From contig JBBELK010000924.1 in the NCBI GenBank assembly GCA_037783545.1, forward strand, positions 124,001 to 188,000: a DNA stretch of 64,000 nucleotides, read 5' to 3'. A program made the translations under genes and the position numbers. A model generated the notes under the pieces. It saw only the letters and a list, made by a program, of their open reading frames with translations, was not told the origin of the DNA and did no database searches. Of the stretch, positions 22,256-33,844 are shown piece by piece; within the stretch, counting starts at the first letter, position 1, and each line of letters begins with the position of its first letter. The DNA comes from Henricia sp. BOLD:AAB3569. Lineage: Eukaryota; Echinodermata; Asteroidea; Spinulosida; Echinasteridae.

Positions 22256-24031
22256 TCATTTTTTTAGGACAAGTGCGCAATATAGAGTGCTTGGAGCATG
22301 CAAAATTTGAAGTTCGTCGGAAAATTTTTCGACCTCCAAATCTGCCGACGTTTGGACCACACTTTGACCAAATTCCCGTCCCAAACTGGGCAGTGTCAAC
22401 GACAGTCCGAAGGACTGAGCATGCGCACGAGTCATGAGTACACCAAACAGGAGTGTACAGACAGCCACGGGTTGCGGGAGCAGTCAGGAAGCCCCAACCC
22501 AGTTTTCCCTAAACTCTGCAATTTCTCTGCCATTTCCCGGCGAAAGTCTGTCATTTTTTTAGGACAAGTGCGCAATATAGAGTGCTTGGAGCATGCAAAA
22601 TTTGAAGTTCGTCGGAAAATGTTTCGACCTCCAAATTTGCCGACGTTTGGACCACACTTTGACCAAATTCCCGTCCCAAACTGGGCAGTGTCAACGACAG
22701 TCCGAAGGACTGAGCATGCGCACGAGTCAGGAGTACACCAAAGAGGAGTGTACAGACAGCCACGGGTTGCGGGAGCAGTCAGGAAGCCTCAACCCACTTT
22801 TTTCTAAACTTTGAAATTTCTCCGCCATTTCCCGGCGAAAGTCTGTCAATTTTTTTATGACAAGTGCGCAATATAGAGAGTTTAGGGCATGCAAAATTTG
22901 AAGTTCGTCGGAACATTTTTCGACCTCCAAATTTGCCGACGTTTGGACCACACTTTGACCAAATTGCCGAGCCAAACTGCGGTGCGTTAACGACAGTCCG
23001 AATGACTGAGCATGCGCACAACTCAGGAGTACCCCAAAGAGGTGTGTACAGACAGCCACGGTTTGCGTGAGAGCAGTCAGGAAGCCTCAACCCAGTTTTT
23101 TCTAAACTTTGAAATTTCTCTGCCATTTCCCGGCGAAAGTCTGTCATTTTTTTAGGACAAGTGCGCAATATAGAGTGCTTGGAGCATGCAAAATTTGAAG
23201 TTCGTCGGAAAATTTTTCGACCTCCAAATCTGCCGACGTTTGGACCACACTTTGACCAAATTCCCGTCCCAAACTGGGCAGTGTCAACGACAGTCCGAAG
23301 GACTGAGCATGCGCACGAGTCATGAGTACACCAAACAGGAGTGTACAGACAGCCACGGGTTGCGGGAGCAGTCAGGAAGCCCCAACCCAGTTTTCCCTAA
23401 ACTCTGCAATTTCTCTGCCATTTCCCGGCGAAAGTCTGTCATTTTTTTAGGACAAGTGCGCAATATAGAGTGCTTGGAGCATGCAAAATTTGAAGTTCGT
23501 CGGAAAATGTTTCGACCTCCAAATTTGCCGACGTTTGGACCACACTTTGACCAAATTCCCGTCCCAAACTGGGCAGTGTCAACGACAGTCCGAAGGACTG
23601 AGCATGCGCACGAGTCAGGAGTACACCAAAGAGGAGTGTACAGACAGCCACGGGTTGCGGGAGCAGTCAGGAAGCCTCAACCCACTTTTTTCTAAACTTT
23701 GAAATTTCTCCGCCATTTCCCGGCGAAAGTCTGTCAATTTTTTTATGACAAGTGCGCAATATAGAGAGTTTAGGGCATGCAAAATTTGAAGTTCGTCGGA
23801 ACATTTTTCGACCTCCAAATTTGCCGACGTTTGGACCACACTTTGACCAAATTGCCGAGCCAAACTGCGGTGCGTTAACGACAGTCCGAATGACTGAGCA
23901 TGCGCACAACTCAGGAGTACCCCAAAGAGGTGTGTACAGACAGCCACGGTTTGCGTGAGAGCAGTCAGGATGCCTCAACCCAGTTTTTTCTAAACTTTGA
24001 AATTTCTCTGCCATTTCCCGGCGAAAGTCTG
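22256..24031 (+). repeat. A/B transition zone: two tandem 888-bp B-B-A units
   Basis: Units run 22256-23143 and 23144-24031. Each contains two B-type monomers (TCATTTTTTTAGGAC, GAGTGCTTGGAGCATG, CCCGTCCCAAACTGGGCAG) and then one A-type monomer (TTTAGGGCATG, GCCGAGCC, GTTAACG). The two units are almost identical; one difference I see is GGATGCCTC near 23969 where the first has GGAAGCCTC. The second B monomer turns A-like between GGGAGCAGTCAGGAAGCC and CTAAACTTTG (about 22780-22812), so it is itself a B/A hybrid. CTCCGCCATTT for CTCTGCCATTT marks both units. Pure B starts at 24032. Confidence 0.93.
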
Positions 24032-24473
24032 TCATTTTTTTAGGACAAGTGCGCAATATAGAGTGCTTGGAGCATGCAAAATTTGAAGTTCGTCGGACAA
24101 TTTTTCGACCTCCAAATTTGCCGACGTTTGGACCACACTTTGACCAAATTCCCGTCCCAAACTGGGCAGTGTTAACGACAGTCCGAAGGACTGAGCATGC
24201 GCACGAGTCAGGAGTACACCAAAGAGGAGTGTACAGACAGCCACGGGTTGCGGGAGCAGTCAGGAAGCCCCAACCCAGTTTTCCCTAAACTCTGCAATTT
24301 CTCTGCCATTTCCCGGCGAAAGTCTGTCATTTTTTTAGGACAAGTGCGCAATATAGAGTGCTTGGAGCATGCAAAATTTGAAGTTCGTCGGAAAATTGTT
24401 CGACCTCCAAATTTGCCGACGTTTGGACCACACTTTGACCAAATTCCCGTCCCAAACTGGGCAGTGTCAACGA

Positions 24474-24488
24474 CAGTCCGAAGGACTG
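24474..24488. repeat. Perfect 6-bp hairpin in B monomers (example)
   Basis: CAGTCC, loop GAA, then GGACTG. It is present in nearly every B monomer. In A the right arm is TGACTG, so one pair is broken. Loop variants GTA (for example near 33001) and GGA (62256) keep the stem. At about 56957 one monomer has lost 8 bp that remove most of the right arm. Confidence 0.92.
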
Positions 24489-24976
24489 AGCATGCGCACG
24501 AGTCAGGAGTACACCAAAGAGGAGTGTACAGACAGCCACGGGTTGCGGGAGCAGTCAGGAAGCCCCAACCCAGTTTTCCCTAAACTCTGAAATTTCTCTG
24601 CCATTTCCCGGCGAAAGTCTGTCATTTTTTTAGGACAAGTGCGCAATATAGAGTGCTTGGAGCATGCAAAATTTGAAGTTCGTCGGAAAATTGTTCGACC
24701 TCCAAATTTGCCGACGTTTGGTCCACACTTTGACCAAATTCCCGTCCCAAACTGGGCAGTGTCAACGACAGTCCGAAGGACTGAGCATGCGCACGAGTCA
24801 GGAGTACACCAAAGAGGAGTGTACAGACAGCCACGGGTTGCGGGAGCAGTCAGGAAGCCCCAACCCAGTTTTCCCTAAACTCTGAAATTTCTCTGCCATT
24901 TCCCGGCGAAAGTCTGTCATTTTTTTAGGACAAGTGCGCAATATAGAGTGCTTGGAGCATGCAAAATTTGAAGTTC

Positions 24977-24994
24977 GTCGAAAAATTTTTCGAC
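24977..24994. repeat. 18-bp perfect palindrome in B monomers (example)
   Basis: GTCGAAAAATTTTTCGAC reads the same on both strands. Perfect copies also lie at 26729, 34086 and 39395. The common B form, GTCGGAAAATTTTTCGAC, has a single mismatched pair, and the A form, with GGAACATTT, has two. Outer arms GTCG and CGAC are kept in nearly every monomer while the centre varies. Confidence 0.92.
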
Positions 24995-26078
24995 CTTCAA
25001 ATTTGCCGACGTTTGGACCACACTTTGACCAAATTCCCGTCCCAAACTGGGCAGTGTCAACGACAGTCCGAAGGACTGAGCATGCGCACGAGTCAGGAGT
25101 ACACCAAAGAGGAGTGTACAGACAGCCACGGGTTGCGGGAGCAGTCAGGAAGCCCCAACCCAGTTTTCCCTAAACTCTGAAATTTCTCTGCCATTTCCCG
25201 GCGAAAGTCTGTCATTTATTTAGGACAAGTGCGCAATATAGAGTGCTTGGAGCATGCAACATTTTTCGACCTCCAAATTTGCCGACGTTTGGACCACACT
25301 TTGACCAAATTCCCGTCCCAAACTGGGCAGTGTCAACGACAGTCCGAAGGACTGAGCATGCGCACGAGTCAGGAGTACACCAAAGAGGAGTGTACAGACA
25401 GCCACGGGTTGCGGGAGCAGTCAGGAAGCCCCAACCCAGTTTTCCCTAAACTCTGAAATTTCTCTGCCATTTCCCGGCGAAAGTCTGTCATTTTTTTAGG
25501 ACAAGTGCGCAATATAGAGTGCTTGGAGCATGCAAAATTTGAAGTTCGTCGGAAAATTTTTCGACCTCCAAATTTGCCGACGTTTGGACCACACTTTGAC
25601 CAAATTCCCGTCCCAAACTGGGCAGTGTCAACGACAGTCCGAAGGACTGAGCATGCGCACGAGTCAGGAGTACACCAAAGAGGAGTGTACAGACAGCCAC
25701 GGGTTGCGGGAGCAGTCAGGAAGCCCCAACCCAGTTTTCCCTAAACTCTGCAATTTCTCTGCCATTTCCCGGCGAAAGTCTGTCATTTTTTTAGGACAAG
25801 TGCGCAATATAGAGTGCTTGGAGCATGCAAAATTTGAAGTTCGTCGGAAAATTGTTCGACCTCCAAATTTGCCGACGTTTGGACCACACTTTGACCAAAT
25901 TCCCGTCCCAAACTGGGCAGTGTCAACGACAGTCCGAAGGACTGAGCATGCGCACGAGTCAGGAGTACACCAGAGAGGAGTGTACAGATAGCCACGGGTT
26001 GCGGGAGCAGTCAGGAAGCCCCAACCCAGTTTTCCCTAAACTCTGAAATTTCTCTGCCATTTCCCGGCGAAAGTCTGT

Positions 26079-27239
26079 CATTTTTTTCCGGACAAGTGCT
26101 CAATATAGAGTGCTTGGAGCATGCAAAATTTGAAGTTCGTCGGAAAATTGTTCGACCTCCAAATTTGCCGACGTTTGGACCACACTTTGACCAAATTCCC
26201 GTCCCAAACTGGGCAGTGTCAACGACAGTCCGAAGGACTGAGCATGCGCACGAGTCAGGAGTACACCAAAGAGGAGTGTACAGACAGCCACGGGTTGCGG
26301 GAGCAGTCAGGAAGCCCCAACCCAGTTTTCCCTAAACTCTGAAATTTCTCTGCCATTTCCCGGCGAAAGTCTGTCATTTTTTTAGGACAAGTGCGCAATA
26401 TAGAGTGCTTGGAGCATGCAAAATTTGAAGTTCGTCGGAAAATTGTTCGACCTCCAAATTTGCCGACGTTTGGACCACACTTTGACCAAATTCCCGTCCC
26501 AAACTGGGCAGTGTCAACGACAGTCCGAAGGACTGAGCATGCGCACGAGTCAGGAGTACACCAAAGAGGAGTGTACAGACAGCCACGGGTTGCGGGAGCA
26601 GTCAGGAAGCCCCAACCCAGTTTTCCCTAAACTCTGAAATTTCTCTGCCATTTCCCGGCGAAAGTCTGTCATTTTTTTAGGACAAGTGCGCAATATAGAG
26701 TGCTTGGAGCATGCAAAATTTGAAGTTCGTCGAAAAATTTTTCGACCTCCAAATTTGCCGACGTTTGGACCACACTTTGACCAAATTCCCGTCCCAAACT
26801 GGGCAGTGTCAACGACAGTCCGAAGGACTGAGCATGCGCACGAGTCAGGAGTACACCAAAGAGGAGTGTACAGACAGCCACGGGTTGCGGGAGCAGTCAG
26901 GAAGCCCCAACCCAGTTTTCCCTAAACTCTGAAATTTCTCTGCCATTTCCCGGCGAAAGTCTGTCATTTATTTAGGACAAGTGCGCAATATAGAGTGCTT
27001 GGAGCATGCAACATTTTTCGACCTCCAAATTTGCCGACGTTTGGACCACACTTTGACCAAATTCCCGTCTCAAACTGGGCAGTGTCAACGACAGTCCGAA
27101 GGACTGAGCATGCGCACGAGTCAGGAGTACACCAAAGAGGAGTGTACAGACAGCCACGGGTTGCGGGAGCAGTCAGGAAGCCCCAACCTAGTTTTCCCTA
27201 AACTCTGAAATTTCTCTGCCATTTCCCGGCGAAAGTCTG
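26079..27239 (+). repeat. B four-monomer block, copy 2
   Basis: Repeats the order of 24327-25487 at 1752-bp spacing, including the same 19-bp deletion at about 27002-27020. Its first monomer has TTTTTTTCCGGACAAG near 26084. That mark and CAGAGAGG...GATAGCC in the preceding monomer (25971-25992) recur near 28428 and 28312, showing a second overlapping duplication with an offset of about 2342 bp. Confidence 0.88.
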
Positions 27240-30200
27240 TCATTTTTTTAGGACAAGTGCGCAATATAGAGTGCTTGGAGCATGCAAAATTTGAAGTTCG
27301 TCTGAAAATTTTTCGACCTCCAAATTTGCCGACGTTTGGACCACACTTTGACCAAATTCCCGTCCCAAACTGGGCAGTGTCAACGACAGTCCGAAGGACT
27401 GAGCATGCGCACGAGTCAGGAGTACACCAAAGAGGAGTGTACAGACAGCCACGGGTTGCGGGAGCAGTCAGGAAGCCCCAACCCAGTTTTCCCTAAACTC
27501 TGCAATTTCTCTGCCATTTTCCGGCGAACGTCTGTCATTTTTTTAGGACAAGTGCGCAATATAGAGTGCTTGGAGCATGCAAAATTTGAAGTTCGTCGGA
27601 AAATTTTTCGACCTCCAAATTTGCCGACGTTTGGACCACACTTTGACCAAATTCCCGTCCCAAACTGGGCAGTGTCAACGACAGTCCGAAGGACTGAGCA
27701 TGCGCACGAGTCAGGAGTACACCACAGAGGAGTGTACAGACAGCCACGGGTTGCGGGAGCAGTCAGGAAGCCCCAACCCAGTTTTCCCTAAACTCTGAAA
27801 TTTCTCTGTCATTTCCCGGCAAAAGTCTGTCATTTTTTTAGGACAAGTGCGCAATATAGAGTGCTTGGAGCATGCAAAATTTGAAGTTCGTCGGAAAATT
27901 TTTCGACCTCCAAATTTGCCGACGTTTGGACCACACTTTGACCAAATTCCCGTCCCAAACTGGGCAGTGTCAACGACAGTCCGAAGGACTGAGCATGCGC
28001 ACGAGTCAGGAGTACACCAAAGAGGAGTGTACAGACAGCCACGGGTTGCGGGAGCAGTCAGGAAGCCCCAACCCAGTTTTCCCTAAACTCTGCAATTTCT
28101 CTGCCATTTCCCGGCGAAAGTCTGTCATTTTTTTAGGACAAGTGCGCAATATAGAGTGCTTGGAGCATGCAAAATTTGAAGTTCGTCGGAAAATTGTTCG
28201 ACCTCCAAATTTGCCGACGTTTGGACCACACTTTGACCAAATTCCCGTCCCAAACTGGGAAGTGTCAACGACAGTCCGAAGGACTGAGCATGCGCACGAG
28301 TCAGGAGTACACCAGAGAGGAGTGTACAGATAGCCACGGGTTGCGGGAGCAGTCAGGAAGCCCCAACCCAGTTTTCCCTAAACTCTGAAATTTCTCTGCC
28401 ATTTCCCGGCGAAAGTCTGTCATTTTTTTCCGGACAAGTGCGCAATATAGAGTGCTTGGAGCATGCAAAATTTGAAGTTCGTCGGAAAATTGTTCGACCT
28501 CCAAATTTGCCGACGTTTGGACCACACTTTGACAAAATTCCCGTCCCAAACTGGGCAGTGTCAACGACAGTCCGAAGGACTGAGCATGCGCACGAGTCAG
28601 GAGTACACCAAAGAGGAGTGTACAGACAGCCACGGGTTGCGGGAGCAGTCAGAAAGCCCCAACCCAGTTTTCCCTAAACTCTGAAATTTCTCTGCCATTT
28701 CCCGGCGAAAGTCTGTCATTTTTTTAGGACAAGTGCGCAATATAGAGTGCTTGGAGCATGCAAAATTTGAAGTTCGTCGGAAAATTTTTCGACCTCCAAA
28801 TTTGCCGACGTTTGGACCACACTTTGACCAAATTCCCGTCCCAAACTGGGCAGTGTCAACGACAGTCCGAAGGACTGAGCATGCGCACGAGTCAGGAGTA
28901 CACCAAAGAGGAGTGTACAGACAGCCACGGGTTGCGGGAGCAGTCAGGAAGCCCCAACCCAGTTTTCCCTAAACTCTGAAATTTCTCTGCCATTTCCCGG
29001 CGAAAGTCTGTCATTTTTTTAGGACAAGTGCGCAATATAGAGTGCTTGGAGCATGCAAAATTTGAAGTTCGTCGGAAAATTTTTCGACCTCCAAATTTGC
29101 CGACGTTTGGACCACACTTTGACCAAATTCCCGTCCCAAACTGGGCAGTGTCAACGACAGTCCGAAGGACTGAGCATGCGCACGAGTCAGGAGTACACCA
29201 AAGAGGAGTGTACAGACAGCCACGGGTTGCGGGAGCAGTCAGGAAGCCCCAACCCAGTTTTCCCTAAACTCTGAAATTTCTCTGCCATTTCCCGGCGAAA
29301 GTCTGTCATTTTTTTAGGACAAGTGCGCAATATAGAGTGCTTGGAGCATGCAAAATTTGAAGTTCGTCGGAAAATGTTTCGACCTCCAAACTTGCCGACG
29401 TTTGGACCACACTTTGACCAAATTCCCGTCCCAAACTGGGCAGTGTCAACGACAGTCCGAAGGACTGAGCATGCGCACGAGTCACGAGTACACCAAAGAG
29501 GAGTGTACAGACAGCCACGGGTTGCGGGAGCAGTCAGGAAGCCCCAAACCAGTTTTCCCTAAACTCTGAAATTTCGTTGCCATTTTCCGGCGAAAGTCTG
29601 TCATTTTTTTAGGACAAGTGCGCAATATAGAGTGCTTGGAGCATGCCAAATTTGAAGTTCGTCGGAAAATTTTTCGACCTCCAAATTTGCCGACGTTTGG
29701 ACCACACTTTGACCAAATTCCCGTCCCAAACTGGGCAGTGTCAACGACAGTCCGAAGGACTGAGCATGCGCACGAGTCAGGAGTACACCAAAGAGGAGTG
29801 TACAGACAGCCACGGGTTGCGGGAGCAGTCAGGAAGCCCCAACCCAGTTTTCCCTAAACTCTGCAATTTCTCTGCCATTTCCCGGCGAAAGTCTGTCATT
29901 TTTTTAGGACAAGTGCGCAATATAGAGTGCTTGGAGCATGCAAAATTTGAAGTTCGTCGGAAAATTTTTCGACCTCCAAATTTGCCGACGTTTGGACCAC
30001 ACTTTGACCAAATTCCCGTCCCAAACTGGGCAGTGTCAACGACAGTCCGAAGGACTGAGCATGCGCACGAGTCAGGAGTACACCAAAGAGGAGTGTACAG
30101 ACAGCCACGGGTTGCGGGAGCAGTCAGGAAGCCCCAACCCAGTTTTCCCTAAACTCTGAAATTTCTCTGCCATTTCCCGGCGAAAGTCTGCCATTTTTTT

Positions 30201-33200
30201 AGGACAAGTGCGCAATATAGAGTGCTTGGAGCATGCAAAATTTGAAGTTCGTCGGAATATTTTTCGACCTCCAAATTTGCCGACGTTTGGACCACACTTT
30301 GACCAAATTCCCGTCCCAAACTGGGCAGTGTCAACGACAGTCCGAAGGACTGAGCATGCGCACGAGTCAGGAGTACACCAAAGAGGAGTGTTCAGACAGC
30401 CACGGGTTGCGGGAGCAGTCAGAAAGCCCCAACCCAGTTTTCCCTAAACTCTGCAATTTCTCTGCCATTTCCCGGCGAAAGTCTGTCATTTTCTTAGGAC
30501 AAGTGCGCAATATAGAGTGCTTGGAGCATGCAAAATTTGAAGTTCGTCGGAAAATTTTTCGACCTCCAAATTTGCCGACGTTTGGACCACACTTTGACCA
30601 AATTCCCGTCCCAAACTGGGCAGTGTCAACTACAGTCCGAAGGACTGAGCATGCGCACGAGTCAGGAGTACACCAAAGAGGAGTGTACAGACAGCCACGG
30701 GTTGCGGGAGCAGTCAGAAAGCCCCAACCCAGTTTTCCCTAAACTCTGAAATTTCTCTGCCATTTACCGGCGAAAGTCTGTCATTTTTTTAGGACAAGTG
30801 CGCAGTATAGAGTGCTTGGAGCATGCGAAATTTGAAGTTCGTCGGAAAATTTTTCGACCTCCAAATTTGCCGACGTTTGGACCACACTTTGACCAAATTC
30901 CCGTCCCAAACTGGGCAGTGTCAACGACAGTCCGAAGGACTGAGCATGCGCACGAGTCAGGAGTACACCAAAGAGGAGTGTACAGACAGCCACGGGTTGC
31001 GGGAGCAGTCAGGAAGCCCCAACCCAGTTTTCCCTAAACTCTGAAATTTCTCTGCCATTTCCCGGCGAAAGTCTGTCATTTTTTTAGGACAAGTGCGCAA
31101 TATAGAGTGCTTGGAGCATGCAAAATTTGAAGTTCGTCGGAAAATTTTTCGACCTCCAAATTTGCCGACGTTTGGACCACACTTTGACCAAATTCCCGTC
31201 CCAAACTGGGCAGTGTCAACGACAGTCCGAAGGACTGAGCATGCGCACGAGTCACGAGTACACCAAAGAGGAGTGTACAGACAGCCACGGGTTGCGGGAG
31301 CAGTCAGGAAGCCCCAACCCAGTTTTCCCTAAACTCTGAAATTTCTCTGCCATTTCCCGGCGAAAGTCTGCCATTTTTTTAGGACAAGTGCGCAATATAG
31401 AGTGCTTGGAGCATGCAAAATTTGAATTTCGTCTGAAAATTTTTCGACCTCCACATTTGCCGACGTTTGGACCACACTTTGACCAAATTCCCGTCCCAAA
31501 CTGGGCAGTGTCAACGACAGTCCGAAGGACTGAGCATGCGCACGAGTCAGGAGTACACCAAAGAGGAGTGTTCAGACAGCCACGGGTTGCGGGAGCAGTC
31601 AGGAAGCCCCAACCCAGTTTTCCCTAAACTCTGCAATTTCTCTGCCATTTCCCGGCGAAAGTCTGTCATTTTTTTAGGACAAGTGCGCAATATAGAGTGC
31701 TTGGAGCATGCAAAATTTGAAGTTCGTCGGAAAATTTTTCGACCTCCAAATTTGCCGACGTTTGGACCACACTTTGACCAAATTCCCCTTCCCAAACTGG
31801 GCAGTGTCAACGACAGTCCGAAGGACTGAGCATGCGCACGAGTCAGGAGTACACCAAAGAGGAGTGTACAGACAGCCACGGGTTGCGGGAGCAGTCAGGA
31901 AGCCCCAAGCCAGTTTTCCCTAAACTCTGAAATTTCTCTGCCATTTCCAGGCGAAAGTCTGTCATTTTTTTAGGACAAGTGCGCAATATAGAGTGCTTGG
32001 AGCATGCAAAATTTGAAGTTCGTCGGAAAATTTTTCGACCTCCAAATTTGCCGACGTTTGGACCACACTTTGACCAAATTCCCGTCCCAAACTGGGCAGT
32101 GTCAACGACAGTCCGAAGGACTGAGCATGCGCACGAGTCAGGAGTACACCAAAGAGGAGTGTACAGACAGCCACGGGTTGCGGGAGCAGTCAGGAAGCCC
32201 CAACCCAGTTTTCCCTAAACTCTGAAATTTCGCTGCCATTTTCCGGCGAAAGTCTGTCATTTTTTTAGGACAAGTGCGCAATATAGAGTGCTTGGAGCAT
32301 GCCAAATTTGAAGTTCGTCTGAAAATTTTTCGACCTCCAAATTTGCCGACGTTTGGACGACACTTTGACCAAATTCCCGTCCCAAACTGGGCAGTGTCAA
32401 CGACAGTCCGAAGGACTGAGCATGCGCACGAGTCAGGAGTACACCAAAGAGGAGTGTACAGACAGCCACGGGTTGCGGGAGCAGTCAGGAAGCCCCAACC
32501 CAGTTTTCCCTAAACTCTGCAATTTCTCTGCCATTTCGAGGCGAAAGTCTGTCATTTTTTTAGGACAAGTGCGCAATATAGAGTGCTTGGAGCATGCAAA
32601 ATTTGAAGTTCGTCGGAAAATTTTTCGACCTCCAAATTTGCCGACGTTTGGACCACACTTTGACCAAATTCCCGTCCCAAACTGGGCAGTGTCAACGACA
32701 GTCCGAAGGACTGAGCATGCGCACGAGTCAGGAGTACACCAAAGAGGAGTGTACAGACAGCCACGGGTTGCGGGAGCAGTCAGGAAGCCCCAACCCAGTT
32801 TTCCCTAAACTCTGAAATTTCTCTGCCATTTCCCGGCGAAAGTCTGTCATTTTTTTAGGACAAGTGCGCAATATATAGTGCTTGGAGCATGCAAAATTTG
32901 AAGTTCGTCGGAAAATTTTTCGACCTCCAAATTTGCCGACGTTTGGACCACACTTTGACCAAATTCCCGTCCCAAACTGGGCAGTGTCAACGACAGTCCG
33001 TAGGACTGAGCATGCGCACGAGTCAGGAGTACACCAAAGAGGAGTGTACAGACAGCCACGGGTTGCGGGAGCAGTCAGGAAGCCCCAACCCAGTTTTCCC
33101 TAAACTCTGAAATTTCTCTGCCATTTCCAGGCGAAAGTCTGTCATTTTATTAGGACAAGTGCGCAATATAGAGTGCTTGGAGCATGCAAAATTTGAAGTT

Positions 33201-33844
33201 CGTTGGAAAATTTTTCGACCTCCAAATTTGCCGACGTTTGGACCACACTTTGACTAAATTCCCGTCCCAAACTGGGCAGTGTCAACGACAGTCCGAAGGA
33301 CTGAGCATGCGCACGAGTCAGGAGTACACCAAAGAGGATTGTACAGACAGCCACGGGTTGCGGGAGCAGTCAGGAAGCCCCAACCCAGTTTTCCCTAAAC
33401 TCTGCAATTTCTCTGCAATTTCCCGGCGAAAGTCTGTCATTTTTTTAGGACAAGTGCGCAATATAGAGTGCTTGGAGCATGCAAAATTTGAAGTTCGTCG
33501 GAAAATTTTTCGAGCTCCAAATTTGCCGACGTTTGGACCACACTTTGACCAAATTCCCGTCCCAAACTGGGCAGTGTCAACGACAGTCCGAAGGACTGAG
33601 CATGCGCACGAGTCAGGAGTACACCAAAGAGGAGTGTACAGACAGCCACGGGTTGCGGGAGCAGTCAGGAAGCCCCAACCCAGTTTTCCCTAAACTCTGA
33701 AATTTCTCTGCCATTTCCCGGCGAAAGTCTGTCATTTTTTTAGGACAAGTGCGCAATATAGAGTGCTTGGAGCATGCAAAATTTGAAGTTGTCGGAAAAT
33801 TTTTCGACCTCCAAATTTGCCGACGTTTGGACCACACTTTGACC

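Larger units (their letters stand above)
24327..25487 (+). repeat. B four-monomer block, copy 1 (includes a 19-bp-deleted monomer)
   Basis: Order: two monomers with AAAATTGTTCGACC, one with GTCGAAAAATTTTTCGAC, and one shortened monomer at about 25212-25487. The shortened one reads GCATGCAACATTTTTCGACC near 25250, lacking 19 bp that normally include TTTGAAGTTCGTCGG. The same four-step order occurs 1752 bp later at 26079. Confidence 0.88.

Noticed and set aside
20475-22280. 601-codon minus-strand frame with a 99-residue repeat (also 4255-5997, 16101-17744, 6609-8078)
   Set aside because: It is the satellite read through, several frames on both strands are open at once, variants do not respect codon position, and no domain is recognisable.
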